From contig NZ_CP081943.1 of NCBI RefSeq assembly GCF_020423045.1, positions 5,766,001 through 5,830,000 on the forward strand: 64,000 bases of DNA, in the 5' to 3' direction. The notes beneath the pieces were generated by a model that saw only the letters and a list, made by a program, of their open reading frames with translations, was not told where the DNA came from and searched no databases. Position 1 is the stretch's first letter. Each line of letters starts with the position of its first letter. Both the position numbers and the translations under genes were made by a program. This document shows, piece after piece, positions 44,794-55,121 of the stretch. The DNA is from Pseudomonas sp. MM213 (GTDB lineage Bacteria; Pseudomonadota; Gammaproteobacteria; Pseudomonadales; Pseudomonadaceae).

Positions 44794-46659
44794 ATGGCCC
44801 TACTGCAGATCGCCGAACCCGGCCAAAGTCCTCAACCGCACCAGCGTCGTCTGGCTGTGGGGATCGACTTGGGCACTACCAATTCGCTGGTCGCTGCATT
44901 GCGCAGTGGTCTTTCCGAGCCTCTGGCCGACGCTGACGGGCAGGTCATCCTGCCGTCCGCCGTGCGTTACCACGCCGATCGCGTCGAAGTGGGCGAGTCG
45001 GCCAAGCTGGCTGCCGCTACCGATCCGTTGAACACCGTGCTGTCGGTCAAGCGCTTGATGGGTCGTGGTCTGTCCGACGTCAAGCAATTGGGCGAGCAAC
45101 TGCCGTACCGCTTTGTCGGCGGCGAGTCGCACATGCCGTTCATCGAAACCATTCAGGGGCCGAAAAGCCCGGTCGAAGTCTCCGCCGATATCCTCAAGGT
45201 ATTGCGTCAGCGCGCTGAAGCGACATTGGGTGGCGAACTGGTGGGTGCGGTGATCACCGTTCCGGCCTATTTCGACGATGCTCAGCGTCAAGCCACCAAG
45301 GACGCGGCCAAACTGGCCGGCCTCAACGTGCTGCGTTTGCTCAATGAGCCGACCGCCGCTGCCGTGGCTTACGGTCTGGATCAACATGCTGAAGGCCTGG
45401 TCGCGATTTATGACCTGGGCGGCGGCACCTTCGATATTTCGATTCTGCGCCTGACCGGCGGTGTGTTCGAAGTGCTGGCCACCGGTGGCGACAGCGCCCT
45501 GGGCGGCGATGACTTCGATCATGCGATTGCCGGCTGGATCATCGAGAGCGCCGGTTTGTCCGCCGATCTCGATCCGGGTGCGCAACGTAACCTGCTGCAA
45601 ACTGCCTGCGCGGCCAAAGAAGCGCTGACCAATGTTGCGGCCGTTGAAGTCGCTTATGGCGACTGGAAAGCCGAGCTGACTCGCGAAGCGTTCAATGCGC
45701 TGATCGAGCCGATGGTTGCTCGCAGCCTGAAAGCCTGCCGTCGCGCGGTGCGTGATTCCGGCGTCGAGCTGGAAGACGTGCACGCGGTGGTCATGGTCGG
45801 CGGTTCGACCCGTGTGCCTCGCGTTCGTGAAGCCGTCGCCGAAGCCTTCGGTCGCCAACCGCTGACTGAAATCGACCCGGATCAAGTGGTGGCCATCGGT
45901 GCCGCGATCCAGGCCGATACGCTGGCCGGCAACAAGCGCGATGGCGGCGAACTGCTGTTGCTCGACGTGATTCCGTTGTCCCTGGGGCTGGAAACCATGG
46001 GCGGCCTGATGGAGAAGGTGATTCCGCGCAACACCACCATTCCCGTCGCTCGTGCCCAGGATTTCACCACGTACAAAGATGGCCAGTCGGCCATGGCGAT
46101 CCACGTGTTGCAGGGGGAGCGCGAGCTGATCAGCGACTGCCGTTCCCTGGCACGCTTCGAGTTGCGCGGTATTCCGGCGATGGTCGCCGGTGCAGCTAAG
46201 ATCCGCGTGACCTTCCAGGTCGATGCCGACGGTCTGCTCAGCGTCTCGGCCCGTGAGTTGGGTTCGGGTGTTGAAGCAAGCATTCAGGTCAAGCCGTCCT
46301 ACGGCCTGACCGACGGCGAAATCGCCAAGATGCTCAAGGATTCGTTCCAGCACGCCAACGACGACAAGGTCGCCCGTGTGCTGCGTGAGCAGCAGGTCGA
46401 TGCCCAGCGTCTGATCGAAGCGGTGCAAGCCGCTCTCGAAGCCGACGGCGAGCGTTTGCTCGACGCCGAGGAGCGCATGGTCATCGAATTGCAGATGCAG
46501 GAACTGACCGAACTGATGAAAGGTACAGATGGTTACGCCATCGAGCAGCAGACCAAGCGTCTGTCGCAAGTCACCGACGCCTTTGCTGCCCGCCGCCTGG
46601 ACTCGACGGTGAAAGCCGCGCTGGCGGGGCGCAATCTGAATGAAATCGAGGATAACTGA
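44794..46659 (+). CDS. hscA: Hsp70-class chaperone HscA
   Basis: 621 residues; specialised Hsp70 for IscU. Nucleotide-domain motifs [43 protein letters not shown]; substrate domain with [16 protein letters not shown]. It overlaps fdx by 1 base. Confidence 0.97.
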   Translation: MALLQIAEPGQSPQPHQRRLAVGIDLGTTNSLVAALRSGLSEPLADADGQVILPSAVRYHADRVEVGESAKLAAATDPLNTVLSVKRLMGRGLSDVKQLGEQLPYRFVGGESHMPFIETIQGPKSPVEVSADILKVLRQRAEATLGGELVGAVITVPAYFDDAQRQATKDAAKLAGLNVLRLLNEPTAAAVAYGLDQHAEGLVAIYDLGGGTFDISILRLTGGVFEVLATGGDSALGGDDFDHAIAGWIIESAGLSADLDPGAQRNLLQTACAAKEALTNVAAVEVAYGDWKAELTREAFNALIEPMVARSLKACRRAVRDSGVELEDVHAVVMVGGSTRVPRVREAVAEAFGRQPLTEIDPDQVVAIGAAIQADTLAGNKRDGGELLLLDVIPLSLGLETMGGLMEKVIPRNTTIPVARAQDFTTYKDGQSAMAIHVLQGERELISDCRSLARFELRGIPAMVAGAAKIRVTFQVDADGLLSVSARELGSGVEASIQVKPSYGLTDGEIAKMLKDSFQHANDDKVARVLREQQVDAQRLIEAVQAALEADGERLLDAEERMVIELQMQELTELMKGTDGYAIEQQTKRLSQVTDAFAARRLDSTVKAALAGRNLNEIEDN

Positions 46660-47000
46660 TGCCGCAGGTCATTTTTCTGCCACACGAGAAGTTTTGCCCG
46701 GAAGGCATGGTGGTCGAGGCTGAGCCCGGTACATCGATTCTCGAACTGGCCCATGAGCACCACATCGAGATGGAAAGTGCCTGTGGCGGCGTTTGCGCCT
46801 GTACCACTTGTCACTGCATCGTTCGAGAAGGGTTTGATTCGCTGGAAGAAGCGGATGAACTGGAAGAAGATTTCCTCGATCGTGCCTGGGGTCTGGAAGC
46901 TCAATCGCGTCTGGCCTGCCAGGCGATCGTCGGGACTGAAGACCTGACCATCGAGATTCCGAAGTATTCGCTCAACCACGCCGCCGAAGCGCCGCACTGA
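46659..47000 (+). CDS. fdx: 2Fe-2S ferredoxin of the Isc system
   Basis: 113 residues, adrenodoxin type. Ligands C42, C48, C51 and C87 (ACGGVCACTTC; RLACQAI). Supplies electrons for cluster assembly on IscU. Confidence 0.96.
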   Translation: MPQVIFLPHEKFCPEGMVVEAEPGTSILELAHEHHIEMESACGGVCACTTCHCIVREGFDSLEEADELEEDFLDRAWGLEAQSRLACQAIVGTEDLTIEIPKYSLNHAAEAPH

Positions 47001-47014
47001 TTCAAGGAACTGTC

Positions 47015-47215
47015 ATGAGTCTCAAGTGGACTGATGTGCTGGAAATCGCAATCCAGCTGGCTGAAAGCAAGCCCGATGTTGACCCTTTGTCGGTCAACTT
47101 CGTCGATCTGCGCAAGTGGGTGATGGAATTGCCCGAGTTCGACGACCTGCCTGAGCATTGTGGCGAAAAGATCCTCGAGGCCATTCAGGCCCACTGGATC
47201 GAAGAACGCGACTGA
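47015..47215 (+). CDS. iscX: Fe-S assembly protein IscX
   Basis: 66 residues, acidic; the pattern WTDVLEIAIQLAESKPDVDP and LPEFDDLPEHCGEKILEAIQ is that of IscX, a modulator that binds IscS. Last gene of the isc operon, followed by a terminator-like hairpin. Confidence 0.95.
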   Translation: MSLKWTDVLEIAIQLAESKPDVDPLSVNFVDLRKWVMELPEFDDLPEHCGEKILEAIQAHWIEERD

Positions 47216-47244
47216 GCCACGCTGCAGGTTAGGCAATACCCAAG

Positions 47245-47271
47245 AACCCGCGTATAATTCGCGGGTTTAAT
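47245..47271 (+). terminator. isc-operon terminator; its loop holds a TATAAT
   Basis: Stem AACCCGCG/CGCGGGTT followed by TAATTTTT. The loop TATAATT contains a perfect -10 hexamer, which could also serve a promoter for ndk; a matching -35 is weak (TTAGGC). Confidence 0.75.
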
Positions 47272-47303
47272 TTTTCACAAATTACCGTTTCTGGAGTTAC
47301 ACC

Positions 47304-47729
47304 ATGGCTGTTCAACGTACTTTCTCCATCATCAAGCCTGACGCTGTTGCTAAAAACGTCATCGGCGAGATCACCACTCGTTTCGAAAAAGCAGGCCTGC
47401 GCGTTGTAGCTTCGAAACTGAAGCAACTGTCCAAAGCCGAAGCTGAAGGCTTCTACGCTGAGCACAGCGCTCGTGGTTTCTTCGGCGACCTGGTTGCTTT
47501 CATGATCTCCGGTCCTGTTGTTGTTCAGGTTCTGGAAGGCGAAAACGCTATCGCTCTGAACCGTGAGCTGATGGGCGCTACCAACCCTAAAGAAGCTGCT
47601 GCCGGCACCATCCGTGCTGACTTCGCTGATTCCATCGACGCCAACGCTGTACACGGTTCGGACTCCGAAGCCGCTGCTGCTCGCGAAATCTCGTACTTCT
47701 TCGCAGCTACTGAAGTAACCACTCGCTAA
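47304..47729 (+). CDS. ndk: Nucleoside diphosphate kinase
   Basis: 141 residues; phosphorylated H117 (NAVHGSDS), N-terminal [11 protein letters not shown] and the GATNP loop. Balances NTP pools. Strong ribosome site (TGGAG). The codon usage is visibly biased (GCT/GTT), as in highly expressed genes. Confidence 0.98.
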   Translation: MAVQRTFSIIKPDAVAKNVIGEITTRFEKAGLRVVASKLKQLSKAEAEGFYAEHSARGFFGDLVAFMISGPVVVQVLEGENAIALNRELMGATNPKEAAAGTIRADFADSIDANAVHGSDSEAAAAREISYFFAATEVTTR

Positions 47730-47757
47730 GCATTGGCTTAAGAGTGAAGGTGAATCC

Positions 47758-48900
47758 ATGACTACATCGACTGTAAAAACCAACCTGCTGGGTCTGACTC
47801 AACAGGAAATGGAAAAATTCTTCGACTCAATCGGGGAGAAGCGTTTCCGTGCCGGTCAGGTAATGAAATGGATTCACCACCTTGGCGTCGATGATTTCGA
47901 CGCCATGACGAACGTCAGCAAGGCCCTGCGCGACAAGCTCAAGGCCATTGCCGAAGTTCGCGGTCCTGAAGTCGTCAGCGAGGACATTTCCACCGACGGC
48001 ACCCGTAAATGGGTGGTGCGCGTGGCGTCCGGCAGCTGCGTCGAGACCGTTTACATTCCCCAGGGCAAACGCGGCACTCTGTGCGTTTCGTCCCAGGCAG
48101 GCTGTGCCCTGGATTGCAGTTTCTGCTCCACCGGCAAGCAAGGTTTCAACAGCAACCTCACCGCCGCCGAAGTCATCGGCCAGGTGTGGATTGCCAATAA
48201 ATCGTTCGGCAGCATCCCGGCGACCGCCGACCGTGCCATCACCAACGTGGTGATGATGGGCATGGGCGAGCCGCTGCTGAACTTCGACAACGTCGTTGCG
48301 GCCATGCATCTGATGATGGACGACCTGGGTTATGGCATTTCCAAGCGCCGTGTGACCCTGTCGACCTCCGGCGTGGTGCCGATGATCGATGAGCTGTCCA
48401 AGCACATCGACGTCTCCCTGGCGTTGTCCCTGCACGCACCGAATGACGCATTGCGTAACCAATTGGTGCCGATCAACAAGAAATATCCGCTTAAGATGCT
48501 GCTCGAGTCGTGCCAGCGCTACATGTCGTCCCTGGGCGAAAAACGCGTGCTGACCATCGAGTACACCTTGCTCAAGGACATCAACGACAAGGTTGAACAT
48601 GCCGTTGAGATGATCGAGCTGCTCAAGAACATCCCGTGCAAGATCAACCTGATTCCGTTCAACCCGTTCCCGCATTCCGGTTACGAGCGTCCGAGCAACA
48701 ATGCGATTCGTCGTTTCCAGGATCAGCTTCACCATGCAGGTTTCAATGTCACCGTGCGCACCACTCGCGGTGAAGACATCGATGCCGCGTGTGGCCAATT
48801 GGTAGGGCAGGTGCTGGATCGCACCCGTCGCAGTGAACGTTATATCGCCGTGCGCGAGTTGAGCGCCGACAACGATATGGCTTCGAACGCTGCGAAATAA
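47758..48900 (+). CDS. rlmN: 23S rRNA/tRNA adenine-C2 methyltransferase RlmN
   Basis: 380 residues, radical SAM. Cluster cysteines C116, C120, C123 ([16 protein letters not shown]); the methyl-carrying cysteine is in DIDAACGQL near the C-terminus. Methylates A2503 of 23S rRNA and A37 of some tRNAs. Confidence 0.97.
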   Translation: MTTSTVKTNLLGLTQQEMEKFFDSIGEKRFRAGQVMKWIHHLGVDDFDAMTNVSKALRDKLKAIAEVRGPEVVSEDISTDGTRKWVVRVASGSCVETVYIPQGKRGTLCVSSQAGCALDCSFCSTGKQGFNSNLTAAEVIGQVWIANKSFGSIPATADRAITNVVMMGMGEPLLNFDNVVAAMHLMMDDLGYGISKRRVTLSTSGVVPMIDELSKHIDVSLALSLHAPNDALRNQLVPINKKYPLKMLLESCQRYMSSLGEKRVLTIEYTLLKDINDKVEHAVEMIELLKNIPCKINLIPFNPFPHSGYERPSNNAIRRFQDQLHHAGFNVTVRTTRGEDIDAACGQLVGQVLDRTRRSERYIAVRELSADNDMASNAAK

Positions 48901-48917
48901 TTCAAGAGAGGATCTCT

Positions 48918-49676
48918 ATGTCCCTGCGCTTTGCGCTGCTTTTGCTGTTGGCCAGTCTTTGTACTGGCTGCGTCCTGTCGGGCGATTTCAATCCGATGAA
49001 GACCAGCAAGGGCCGCGATGAAGCGCGAGTTGCCTACGTGCAACTGGGCTTGGGCTATTTGCAGCAAGGCATGACCGAACGCGCCAAGATCCCGCTGAAA
49101 AAGGCCTTGGAGCTGGACGGTTCGGATCCTGACGCCAATGCCGCATTGGGTCTGGTGTTTCAGGCCGAGATGGAGCCGGAGCTGGCGGATGAGCACTTTC
49201 GCAAGGCGCTATCTTCCCGCCCCAACGATGCCCGTATCCTGAATAATTACGGCAGTTTTCTTTTCGAACAGAAACGTTACAAAGAGGCTTACGAGCGCTT
49301 CGAGCAAGCCGCTGCCGATACCCTGTATCCTGAGCGTTCGCGAGTGTTCGAGAACCTGGGCATGACCGCTTCCAGGCTTGGTCAGCGTGATCTGGCCCAG
49401 CAGCAGCTGGAAAAAGCTTTGCGTTTGAACCGTCAGCAACCCCGTGCATTGCTGGAAATGGCTGAGTTGTCTTACGAAGACAGGCATTATGTGCCCGCGC
49501 GTGACTATTACGACCGTTTTAGCCTGCTCACCGAGCAAAATGCACGTAGTCTATTGCTCGGCGTTCGGCTGGCAAAAGTGTTCGAAGATCGCGACAAGGC
49601 AGCCAGTTATGGCCTGCAACTAAAACGACTCTATCCCGGTACGCCGGAATATCAGCAATACCTGTCGGAGCAATGA
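48918..49676 (+). CDS. pilF: Type IV pilus lipoprotein PilF/PilW
   Basis: 252 residues. Lipoprotein signal with lipobox ending at C18 (SLCTGC). Then six TPR-like repeats (YVQLGLGYLQQGMTERAKIP, ANAALGLVFQAEMEPELADE, LNNYGSFLFEQKRYKEAYER and so on). It is the pilotin that brings PilQ to the outer membrane. Overlaps rodZ by 4 bp. Confidence 0.94.
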   Translation: MSLRFALLLLLASLCTGCVLSGDFNPMKTSKGRDEARVAYVQLGLGYLQQGMTERAKIPLKKALELDGSDPDANAALGLVFQAEMEPELADEHFRKALSSRPNDARILNNYGSFLFEQKRYKEAYERFEQAAADTLYPERSRVFENLGMTASRLGQRDLAQQQLEKALRLNRQQPRALLEMAELSYEDRHYVPARDYYDRFSLLTEQNARSLLLGVRLAKVFEDRDKAASYGLQLKRLYPGTPEYQQYLSEQ

Positions 49677-50728
49677 TGAAAGCGGCGCATCCCGAAGTTG
49701 TAGCAGCGAATCGCGTTAACCCCGGTGAGACTTTGCGCCAGGCCCGCGAAAGCAATGGCTGGTCGCTGGCCGAAGTGGCCCTCAAGCTCAACCTCACCGT
49801 TAATTCCCTGAGTAATCTGGAAGCCGGCGCATTCGACAAGCTGCCGGGGCATACCTTTGCCCGCGGTTATATTCGCGCCTACGCCAAATTGCTCGGCATG
49901 GACCAGACCGTTCTGGTTCAGCAATTCGACCAATCCACCGGTACCGACTCCCAGGGCGCCAACGTCCACAGCCTGGGGCGCATCGAAGAGCCGGTTCGGG
50001 TTTCCCACACTATTTTGCGAATCGTCAGCCTGCTGTTGCTGATCGCGGTGATCGGCGGCGGTTTCATCTGGTGGCAGGATCAAACCTCACTGCGCACCAA
50101 GGACCTGATCAGCCTGAGCCCGGAGCACGTTGAAGTCGAAGGCGCCGACGGCACCACCCAGATCCACCCGCTGGACGAGCCGGAAGACCAGGCTGTCGCG
50201 GAAGGTCAGGCTGAAGGCTCGACCGCACTCGCATTGCCGCAAGCCGAGACTTCGACTGAAGCGCCGGCTGAAGCTGAGCCGACTACGCCTGTGGTCGCTC
50301 CGGCCGCACCGGCGCCAGTTGCACCGACACATAACACCGCGCCGGTTGCTCCGGCCCCCGTTGCCCCGGCGCACAGCACCGCGCCAGTTGTCGTGCCTGC
50401 GGCCCCGACGGCTCCGGTTGTGTCGACCCCGCCTGCAACCGCCTCGGTAACGCCGACCATTCCTGCTCCGGCTGCTCCGGTTGCTGGCCAAGGCCAGGTT
50501 CAACTGCAATTCACCGCTGATTGCTGGACACAAGTCACCGACGGCACTGGCAAAGTGCTGCTCAGTGGTCTCAAGCGCAAAGGCGAAACCGTTTCCCTCA
50601 GTGGTAAGCCGCCGTTTGCCGTGCGTCTGGGCTTCGCCCGTGGCGCGCAGGTCAGCTACAACGGTCAGGTGGTTGATGTCGCTCCATTCACCAGTGGCGA
50701 GACTGCTCGCCTGAAGTTGGGTCAATAA
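49673..50728 (+). CDS. rodZ: Cell-shape protein RodZ
   Basis: 351 residues. N-terminal Cro/C1-type helix-turn-helix (LRQARESNGWSLAEVALKLN, ~20-85), a transmembrane helix (~119-138, ILRIVSLLLLIAVIGGGFIW), a Pro/Ala/Val-rich periplasmic linker with APVAP-type repeats (~185-268), and a C-terminal DUF4115 domain (QLQFTADCWTQVTDGTGKVL). It links MreB to the rod complex. The start overlaps pilF. Confidence 0.94.
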   Translation: MMKAAHPEVVAANRVNPGETLRQARESNGWSLAEVALKLNLTVNSLSNLEAGAFDKLPGHTFARGYIRAYAKLLGMDQTVLVQQFDQSTGTDSQGANVHSLGRIEEPVRVSHTILRIVSLLLLIAVIGGGFIWWQDQTSLRTKDLISLSPEHVEVEGADGTTQIHPLDEPEDQAVAEGQAEGSTALALPQAETSTEAPAEAEPTTPVVAPAAPAPVAPTHNTAPVAPAPVAPAHSTAPVVVPAAPTAPVVSTPPATASVTPTIPAPAAPVAGQGQVQLQFTADCWTQVTDGTGKVLLSGLKRKGETVSLSGKPPFAVRLGFARGAQVSYNGQVVDVAPFTSGETARLKLGQ

Positions 50729-50731
50729 GTC

Positions 50732-51841
50732 ATGCACGGCGAATCTCCAATCAAGCGTCGCGAATCCCGGAAAATCTGGGTCGGTAACGTGCCTGTTGGC
50801 GGCGATGCGCCCATCGCTGTGCAGAGCATGACCAACAGCGACACCAATGACGTTGCCGCCACCGTTGCCCAGATCAATCGTCTGGAAGCCGCTGGCGTTG
50901 ATATCGTGCGGGTTTCCGTGCCGGACATGGACGCCGCCGAAGCCTTCGGCAAGATCAAGCAACTGGTCAAAGTACCGTTGGTGGCCGACATCCACTTCGA
51001 CTACAAGATCGCTTTGCGCGTAGCCGAACTGGGCGTTGATTGCCTGCGGATCAACCCGGGCAACATCGGTCGTGAAGACCGCGTGCGTGCGGTGGTCGAT
51101 GCCGCCCGTGATCGCGGGATTCCGATCCGCATCGGCGTCAACGCAGGTTCCCTGGAAAAAGACCTGCAAAAGAAATACGGCGAGCCGACCCCGGCCGCGC
51201 TGGTCGAATCCGCCTTGCGTCACGTCGAGCACCTTGAACGCCTGAACTTCCAGGACTTCAAGGTCAGCGTGAAAGCCTCCGACGTGTTCATGGCCGTCGC
51301 CGCTTACCGCTTGCTGGCCAAGGAAATTGTCCAGCCGCTGCACTTGGGCATCACCGAAGCCGGTGGTTTGCGTTCAGGCACAGTGAAATCCGCCGTGGGC
51401 CTCGGTATGCTGCTCGCCGAAGGGATTGGCGATACTATCCGCATCTCGTTGGCGGCCGACCCGGTCGAGGAAGTGAAAGTCGGCTACGACATTCTCAAAT
51501 CCCTGCACCTGCGTTCCCGTGGCATCAACTTCATCGCCTGCCCGAGCTGCTCGCGGCAGAACTTCGATGTGGTCAAGACCATGAACGAGCTGGAAGGGCG
51601 CCTTGAAGATCTGCTGGTGCCGCTGGATGTCGCGGTCATCGGTTGCGTGGTCAACGGGCCAGGCGAAGCCAAGGAAGCCCATATCGGCTTGACCGGCGGC
51701 ACGCCAAACCTGATTTACATCGACGGCAAGCCGTCGCAGAAACTGACGAATGACAATCTGGTGGATGAGCTTGAACGCTTGATCCGCCAGAAAGCGGCCG
51801 AGAAGGTCGAAGCTGACGCAGCTGTAATCGCTCGCGGCTGA
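50732..51841 (+). CDS. ispG: 4-hydroxy-3-methylbut-2-en-1-yl diphosphate synthase
   Basis: 369 residues; MEP isoprenoid pathway. The 4Fe-4S cysteines lie in [13 protein letters not shown] and [14 protein letters not shown] (C-terminal half), with the TIM-barrel N-terminus ([14 protein letters not shown]). Requires Fe-S supply, made by the nearby isc genes. Confidence 0.97.
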   Translation: MHGESPIKRRESRKIWVGNVPVGGDAPIAVQSMTNSDTNDVAATVAQINRLEAAGVDIVRVSVPDMDAAEAFGKIKQLVKVPLVADIHFDYKIALRVAELGVDCLRINPGNIGREDRVRAVVDAARDRGIPIRIGVNAGSLEKDLQKKYGEPTPAALVESALRHVEHLERLNFQDFKVSVKASDVFMAVAAYRLLAKEIVQPLHLGITEAGGLRSGTVKSAVGLGMLLAEGIGDTIRISLAADPVEEVKVGYDILKSLHLRSRGINFIACPSCSRQNFDVVKTMNELEGRLEDLLVPLDVAVIGCVVNGPGEAKEAHIGLTGGTPNLIYIDGKPSQKLTNDNLVDELERLIRQKAAEKVEADAAVIARG

Positions 51842-51864
51842 TCGAACGAATTTAAGGATTTAAA

Positions 51865-53154
51865 GTGAGCAAGTCTCTGCAAGCCATTCGTGGCATGAAC
51901 GACATCCTGCCCGAACAGACTCCCCTGTGGCGTCATTTCGAGGGCACCGTTTCGCGTCTGCTGGATAACTACGGTTACAAGCAGATCCGCATGCCGATCG
52001 TCGAGTTCACCGAGCTGTTCAAGCGCTCGATCGGTGAAGTGACCGACATCGTCGAAAAAGAGATGTACACCTTCGAAGACCGTAACGGTGATTCGCTGAC
52101 CCTGCGCCCTGAAGGCACGGCGGCCTGCGTGCGTGCGGTGCTCGAGCACGGCATCACTGGCGGCGGCCAGGTGCAGAAACTCTGGTACATCGGCCCGATG
52201 TTCCGCCACGAACGTCCGCAGAAAGGCCGTTATCGCCAGTTCCACCAGATCGGTGTCGAAGTGTTCAACCTCGACGGTCCGGACATCGACGCCGAGCTGA
52301 TCGTGCTGACCTGGCGCCTGTGGGGCGAGCTGGGCATCCGTGATGCGGTCAAGCTCGAACTCAACAGCCTGGGCACCAGCGAATCCCGTGGTCGTTATCG
52401 CGAAGCGCTGGTCGAGTTCCTGTCCGCTCACCTGGACAAGCTCGACGAAGACAGCCAGCGCCGTCTGAAGACCAACCCGTTGCGCGTTCTGGACACCAAG
52501 AACGCCGACACTCAAGCGATCCTGGTCGACGCGCCGAAAATGGCCGACTACCTCGACGACGAATCCCGCGTGCACTTCGAGGGCCTCAAGGCTCGCCTGG
52601 ACGCCGCCGGTATTCCTTACGTGATCAACCCGAAGCTGGTACGCGGGCTGGATTACTACAGCAAGACGGTTTTCGAGTGGGTCACCGACAAGTTGGGCGC
52701 TCAAGGCACCGTGTGTGCCGGCGGCCGCTACGACGGTCTGGTGGAACAGATGGGCGGCAAGCCGACCCCGGGCGTTGGTTTCGCCATGGGCATCGAGCGC
52801 CTGGTGCTGCTGCTTGAAACCCTGGAGCAGATCCCGGAAGAGATCTCCCGTCAGGTCGACGTCTATCTCTGCGCATTCGGCGAGGCTGCCGAGCTGGCGG
52901 CCCTGACGTTGAGCGAGAAGGTGCGCGATCAGTTGCCCAACCTGCGTCTGCAGATCAATGCCGGCGCCGGCAGCTTCAAAAGTCAATTCAAGAAGGCCGA
53001 CAAGAGCGGTGCGCTGTACGCGCTGATCCTCGGTGACGACGAAATGGCCCAGCAAGTGGTAGGTTTCAAACCCCTGCGTGGCCAGGGCGAACAACAAAGC
53101 ATTGCCTGGGATGCGCTTGCTGCACACCTGGCCACCTGCGTCGTGCAGGGTTGA
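51865..53154 (+). CDS. hisS: Histidyl-tRNA synthetase
   Basis: 429 residues, class II synthetase. GTG start with AAGGA upstream. Motifs: [30 protein letters not shown] (motif 2), [15 protein letters not shown] (His A box), [10 protein letters not shown] (motif 3). Confidence 0.97.
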   Translation: MSKSLQAIRGMNDILPEQTPLWRHFEGTVSRLLDNYGYKQIRMPIVEFTELFKRSIGEVTDIVEKEMYTFEDRNGDSLTLRPEGTAACVRAVLEHGITGGGQVQKLWYIGPMFRHERPQKGRYRQFHQIGVEVFNLDGPDIDAELIVLTWRLWGELGIRDAVKLELNSLGTSESRGRYREALVEFLSAHLDKLDEDSQRRLKTNPLRVLDTKNADTQAILVDAPKMADYLDDESRVHFEGLKARLDAAGIPYVINPKLVRGLDYYSKTVFEWVTDKLGAQGTVCAGGRYDGLVEQMGGKPTPGVGFAMGIERLVLLLETLEQIPEEISRQVDVYLCAFGEAAELAALTLSEKVRDQLPNLRLQINAGAGSFKSQFKKADKSGALYALILGDDEMAQQVVGFKPLRGQGEQQSIAWDALAAHLATCVVQG

Positions 53155-53196
53155 AGCTGTCATAAACAGCCGATTTAGCGATTAAGGAGTATTGGG

Positions 53197-53838
53197 GTGT
53201 CGAGTACCGAAGACGAACAGCTGGCGGATTTGAAGGACTGGTGGACACGCAACGGCAAGCCCCTGGTCACTGGCGGCCTGTTGGCGCTGGTCATCGTGTT
53301 CGGCTGGCAGGCCTTTCAAAAGTATCAGAGCAATCAGTCGCAAGGCGCCTCGATGCTCTATCAGCAATTGCTCGAAACCACGCTGACGCCCAACGGCAAG
53401 CCTGATGCCGCCCGTGTTTCGGACCTGGCCGGCAAGCTCAACAGCGAATTTGGCGGCAGCGCCTACGCGCAATACGGCAGCCTGTTCGTGGCGAAAGTCG
53501 CGGTCGACAGCGGCAAGCTGGACGACGCTGCCACCGAGCTGAAAGCCATCGTTGCCAAACCGGCCAACCCGGCACTGGGCGAAATCGCCCGTCAGCGCCT
53601 GGCGCAGGTACTGGCCGCGCAGAACAAGGTCGATGAAGCCCTGAAACTGCTCGAAGGCGATGCCGATAAAGCATTCCTCGCCACCCGCGAAGAACTCAAG
53701 GGCGACCTGCTGGTGCAGTTGGGTCGCACCGACGAAGCGCACGCTGCGTATCAAAAAGCCAAGGCGGCACTGTCGGATGAAGCGGCAGTCGGTGGCCTAC
53801 AAATCAAGTTGGACGATCTGGCCAAAGGGGATGCGTGA
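53197..53838 (+). CDS. yfgM: YfgM-like ancillary translocon/TPR protein
   Basis: 213 residues from a GTG start after TAAGGAG. One membrane helix near the N-terminus (~25-42, VTGGLLALVIVFGWQAF) then a periplasmic TPR-like domain. In E. coli YfgM joins SecYEG and PpiD and sits beside bamB, as here. Overlaps the bamB region. Confidence 0.9.
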   Translation: MSSTEDEQLADLKDWWTRNGKPLVTGGLLALVIVFGWQAFQKYQSNQSQGASMLYQQLLETTLTPNGKPDAARVSDLAGKLNSEFGGSAYAQYGSLFVAKVAVDSGKLDDAATELKAIVAKPANPALGEIARQRLAQVLAAQNKVDEALKLLEGDADKAFLATREELKGDLLVQLGRTDEAHAAYQKAKAALSDEAAVGGLQIKLDDLAKGDA

Positions 53839-53839
53839 C

Positions 53840-54982
53840 GTGATCCGTTGGAAACATGCAGCATTGCTGGCTCTGGCCGTTTTGGCCGCGGGTTGCAGCA
53901 GCAACAGCAAAAAAGAATTGCCGCCTGCCGAGCTGGTCGACTTCAAAGAAGAAGTGGTCCTGCAAAAGCAGTGGAGTCGTTCGATCGGTGACGGTCAGGG
54001 CGAAACCTACAACATGCTGGTTCCGGCGATCGATGGCGATACCATCTATGCCGCCGACGTCACTGGCGTGGTGATGGCGATGGATCGCAGCAATGGCGAC
54101 GTCAAATGGAAGAAAGACCTCGAACTGCCTGTTTCCGGCGCCGTTGGCGTAGGTTATGGCCTGCTCGTGATCGGTACGACCAAGGGCGAAATCGTTGCGA
54201 TGGACGCCACCAACGGTGAAGAGAAATGGCGCGCTCGCGTGTCCAGCGAAGTTCTCGCGCCACCGGCCAACAACGGTGACGTGGTGGTCGTTCAGACTCA
54301 GGATGATCGTCTGATCGGTCTGGATGCCTCCACCGGCAACCAGCGCTGGTTGTATGACAGCACGCCTGCAGTCCTGACCCTGCGTGGCACCAGTGCGCCG
54401 ATCGTGACCAACCGCCTCGCGGTGGCTGGCCTGTCGACCGGTAAAGTGGTTGCGCTCGATATCTCCAACGGCGTGCCGGTGTGGGAACAGCGGGTTGCGA
54501 TCCCACAAGGTCGTTCGGAACTGGAGCGCGTTGTCGATATCGACGGTGGCCTGCTGCTGTCCGGCGGTACCTTGTACGTCGCCAGCTATCAGGGTCGCGT
54601 TGCGGCACTGGACCTGGAAAGCGGTCGTCAGCTCTGGCAGCGTGATGCTTCCAGCTATGCCGGCGTTGCGCAGGGCTTCGGCACTGTGTACGTGAGCCTG
54701 GCTTCGGGCACCGTTGAAGGCGTTGACGAGCGTTCCACCACAGCTTTGTGGAGCAACGACTCCCTGGCTCGCCGTCAACTGTCGGCTCCAGAAGTGTTCT
54801 CCAGCTATGTTGCAGTCGGTGACATGGAAGGCTATGTGCACCTGCTGAGCCAGGTGGACGGTCGTTTTGTCGGCCGCGAACGCATCGACAGCGACGGCCT
54901 GCGTGCGCGTCCGCTGGTGGTGGGTGACACGATTTATCTTTATGGCAACAGCGGCAAACTGGAAGCCCTGACCATCAAGTAA
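53840..54982 (+). CDS. bamB: Outer-membrane assembly lipoprotein BamB
   Basis: 380 residues from the GTG at 53840 (GGGG 9 nt upstream); an ATG at 53831 is an alternative but abuts the ribosome site. The lipobox ends in AAGC (C19). An eight-bladed PQQ-type beta-propeller follows (VVMAMDRSNGDVKWKKDLEL, IVAMDATNGEEKWRARVSSE and so on). Component of the BAM complex. Confidence 0.94.
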   Translation: MIRWKHAALLALAVLAAGCSSNSKKELPPAELVDFKEEVVLQKQWSRSIGDGQGETYNMLVPAIDGDTIYAADVTGVVMAMDRSNGDVKWKKDLELPVSGAVGVGYGLLVIGTTKGEIVAMDATNGEEKWRARVSSEVLAPPANNGDVVVVQTQDDRLIGLDASTGNQRWLYDSTPAVLTLRGTSAPIVTNRLAVAGLSTGKVVALDISNGVPVWEQRVAIPQGRSELERVVDIDGGLLLSGGTLYVASYQGRVAALDLESGRQLWQRDASSYAGVAQGFGTVYVSLASGTVEGVDERSTTALWSNDSLARRQLSAPEVFSSYVAVGDMEGYVHLLSQVDGRFVGRERIDSDGLRARPLVVGDTIYLYGNSGKLEALTIK

Positions 54983-54995
54983 TGTTTTGACTATG

Positions 54996-55094
54996 CTTGG
55001 GGTTAACCCCCAAGCGGCCCCGTTCTGCGGGGCTCGCAGCGTTCTCAAACGCTGCCCCGAGCACCAGCCGCTGCCTCGCAGCGGCTTTTGTATT
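54996..55094 (+). other. Four consecutive hairpins between bamB and der, last one terminator-like
   Basis: CTTGGGG/CCCCAAG (54996-55014), GCCCCG/CGGGGC (55017-55033), GCAGCG/CGCTGC (55035-55054) and GCCGCTG/CAGCGGC followed by TTTTG (55065-55088). Together they fill almost the whole intergenic space, so bamB-der read-through is probably partial. Confidence 0.75.
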
Positions 55095-55121
55095 TTCTGA
55101 AATAACGAAGTGGAGAGCCGC

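Noticed and set aside
44800..46569. A 589-codon minus-strand frame opposite hscA
   Set aside because: Shadow frame; hscA has complete Hsp70 motifs and sits in the isc operon.
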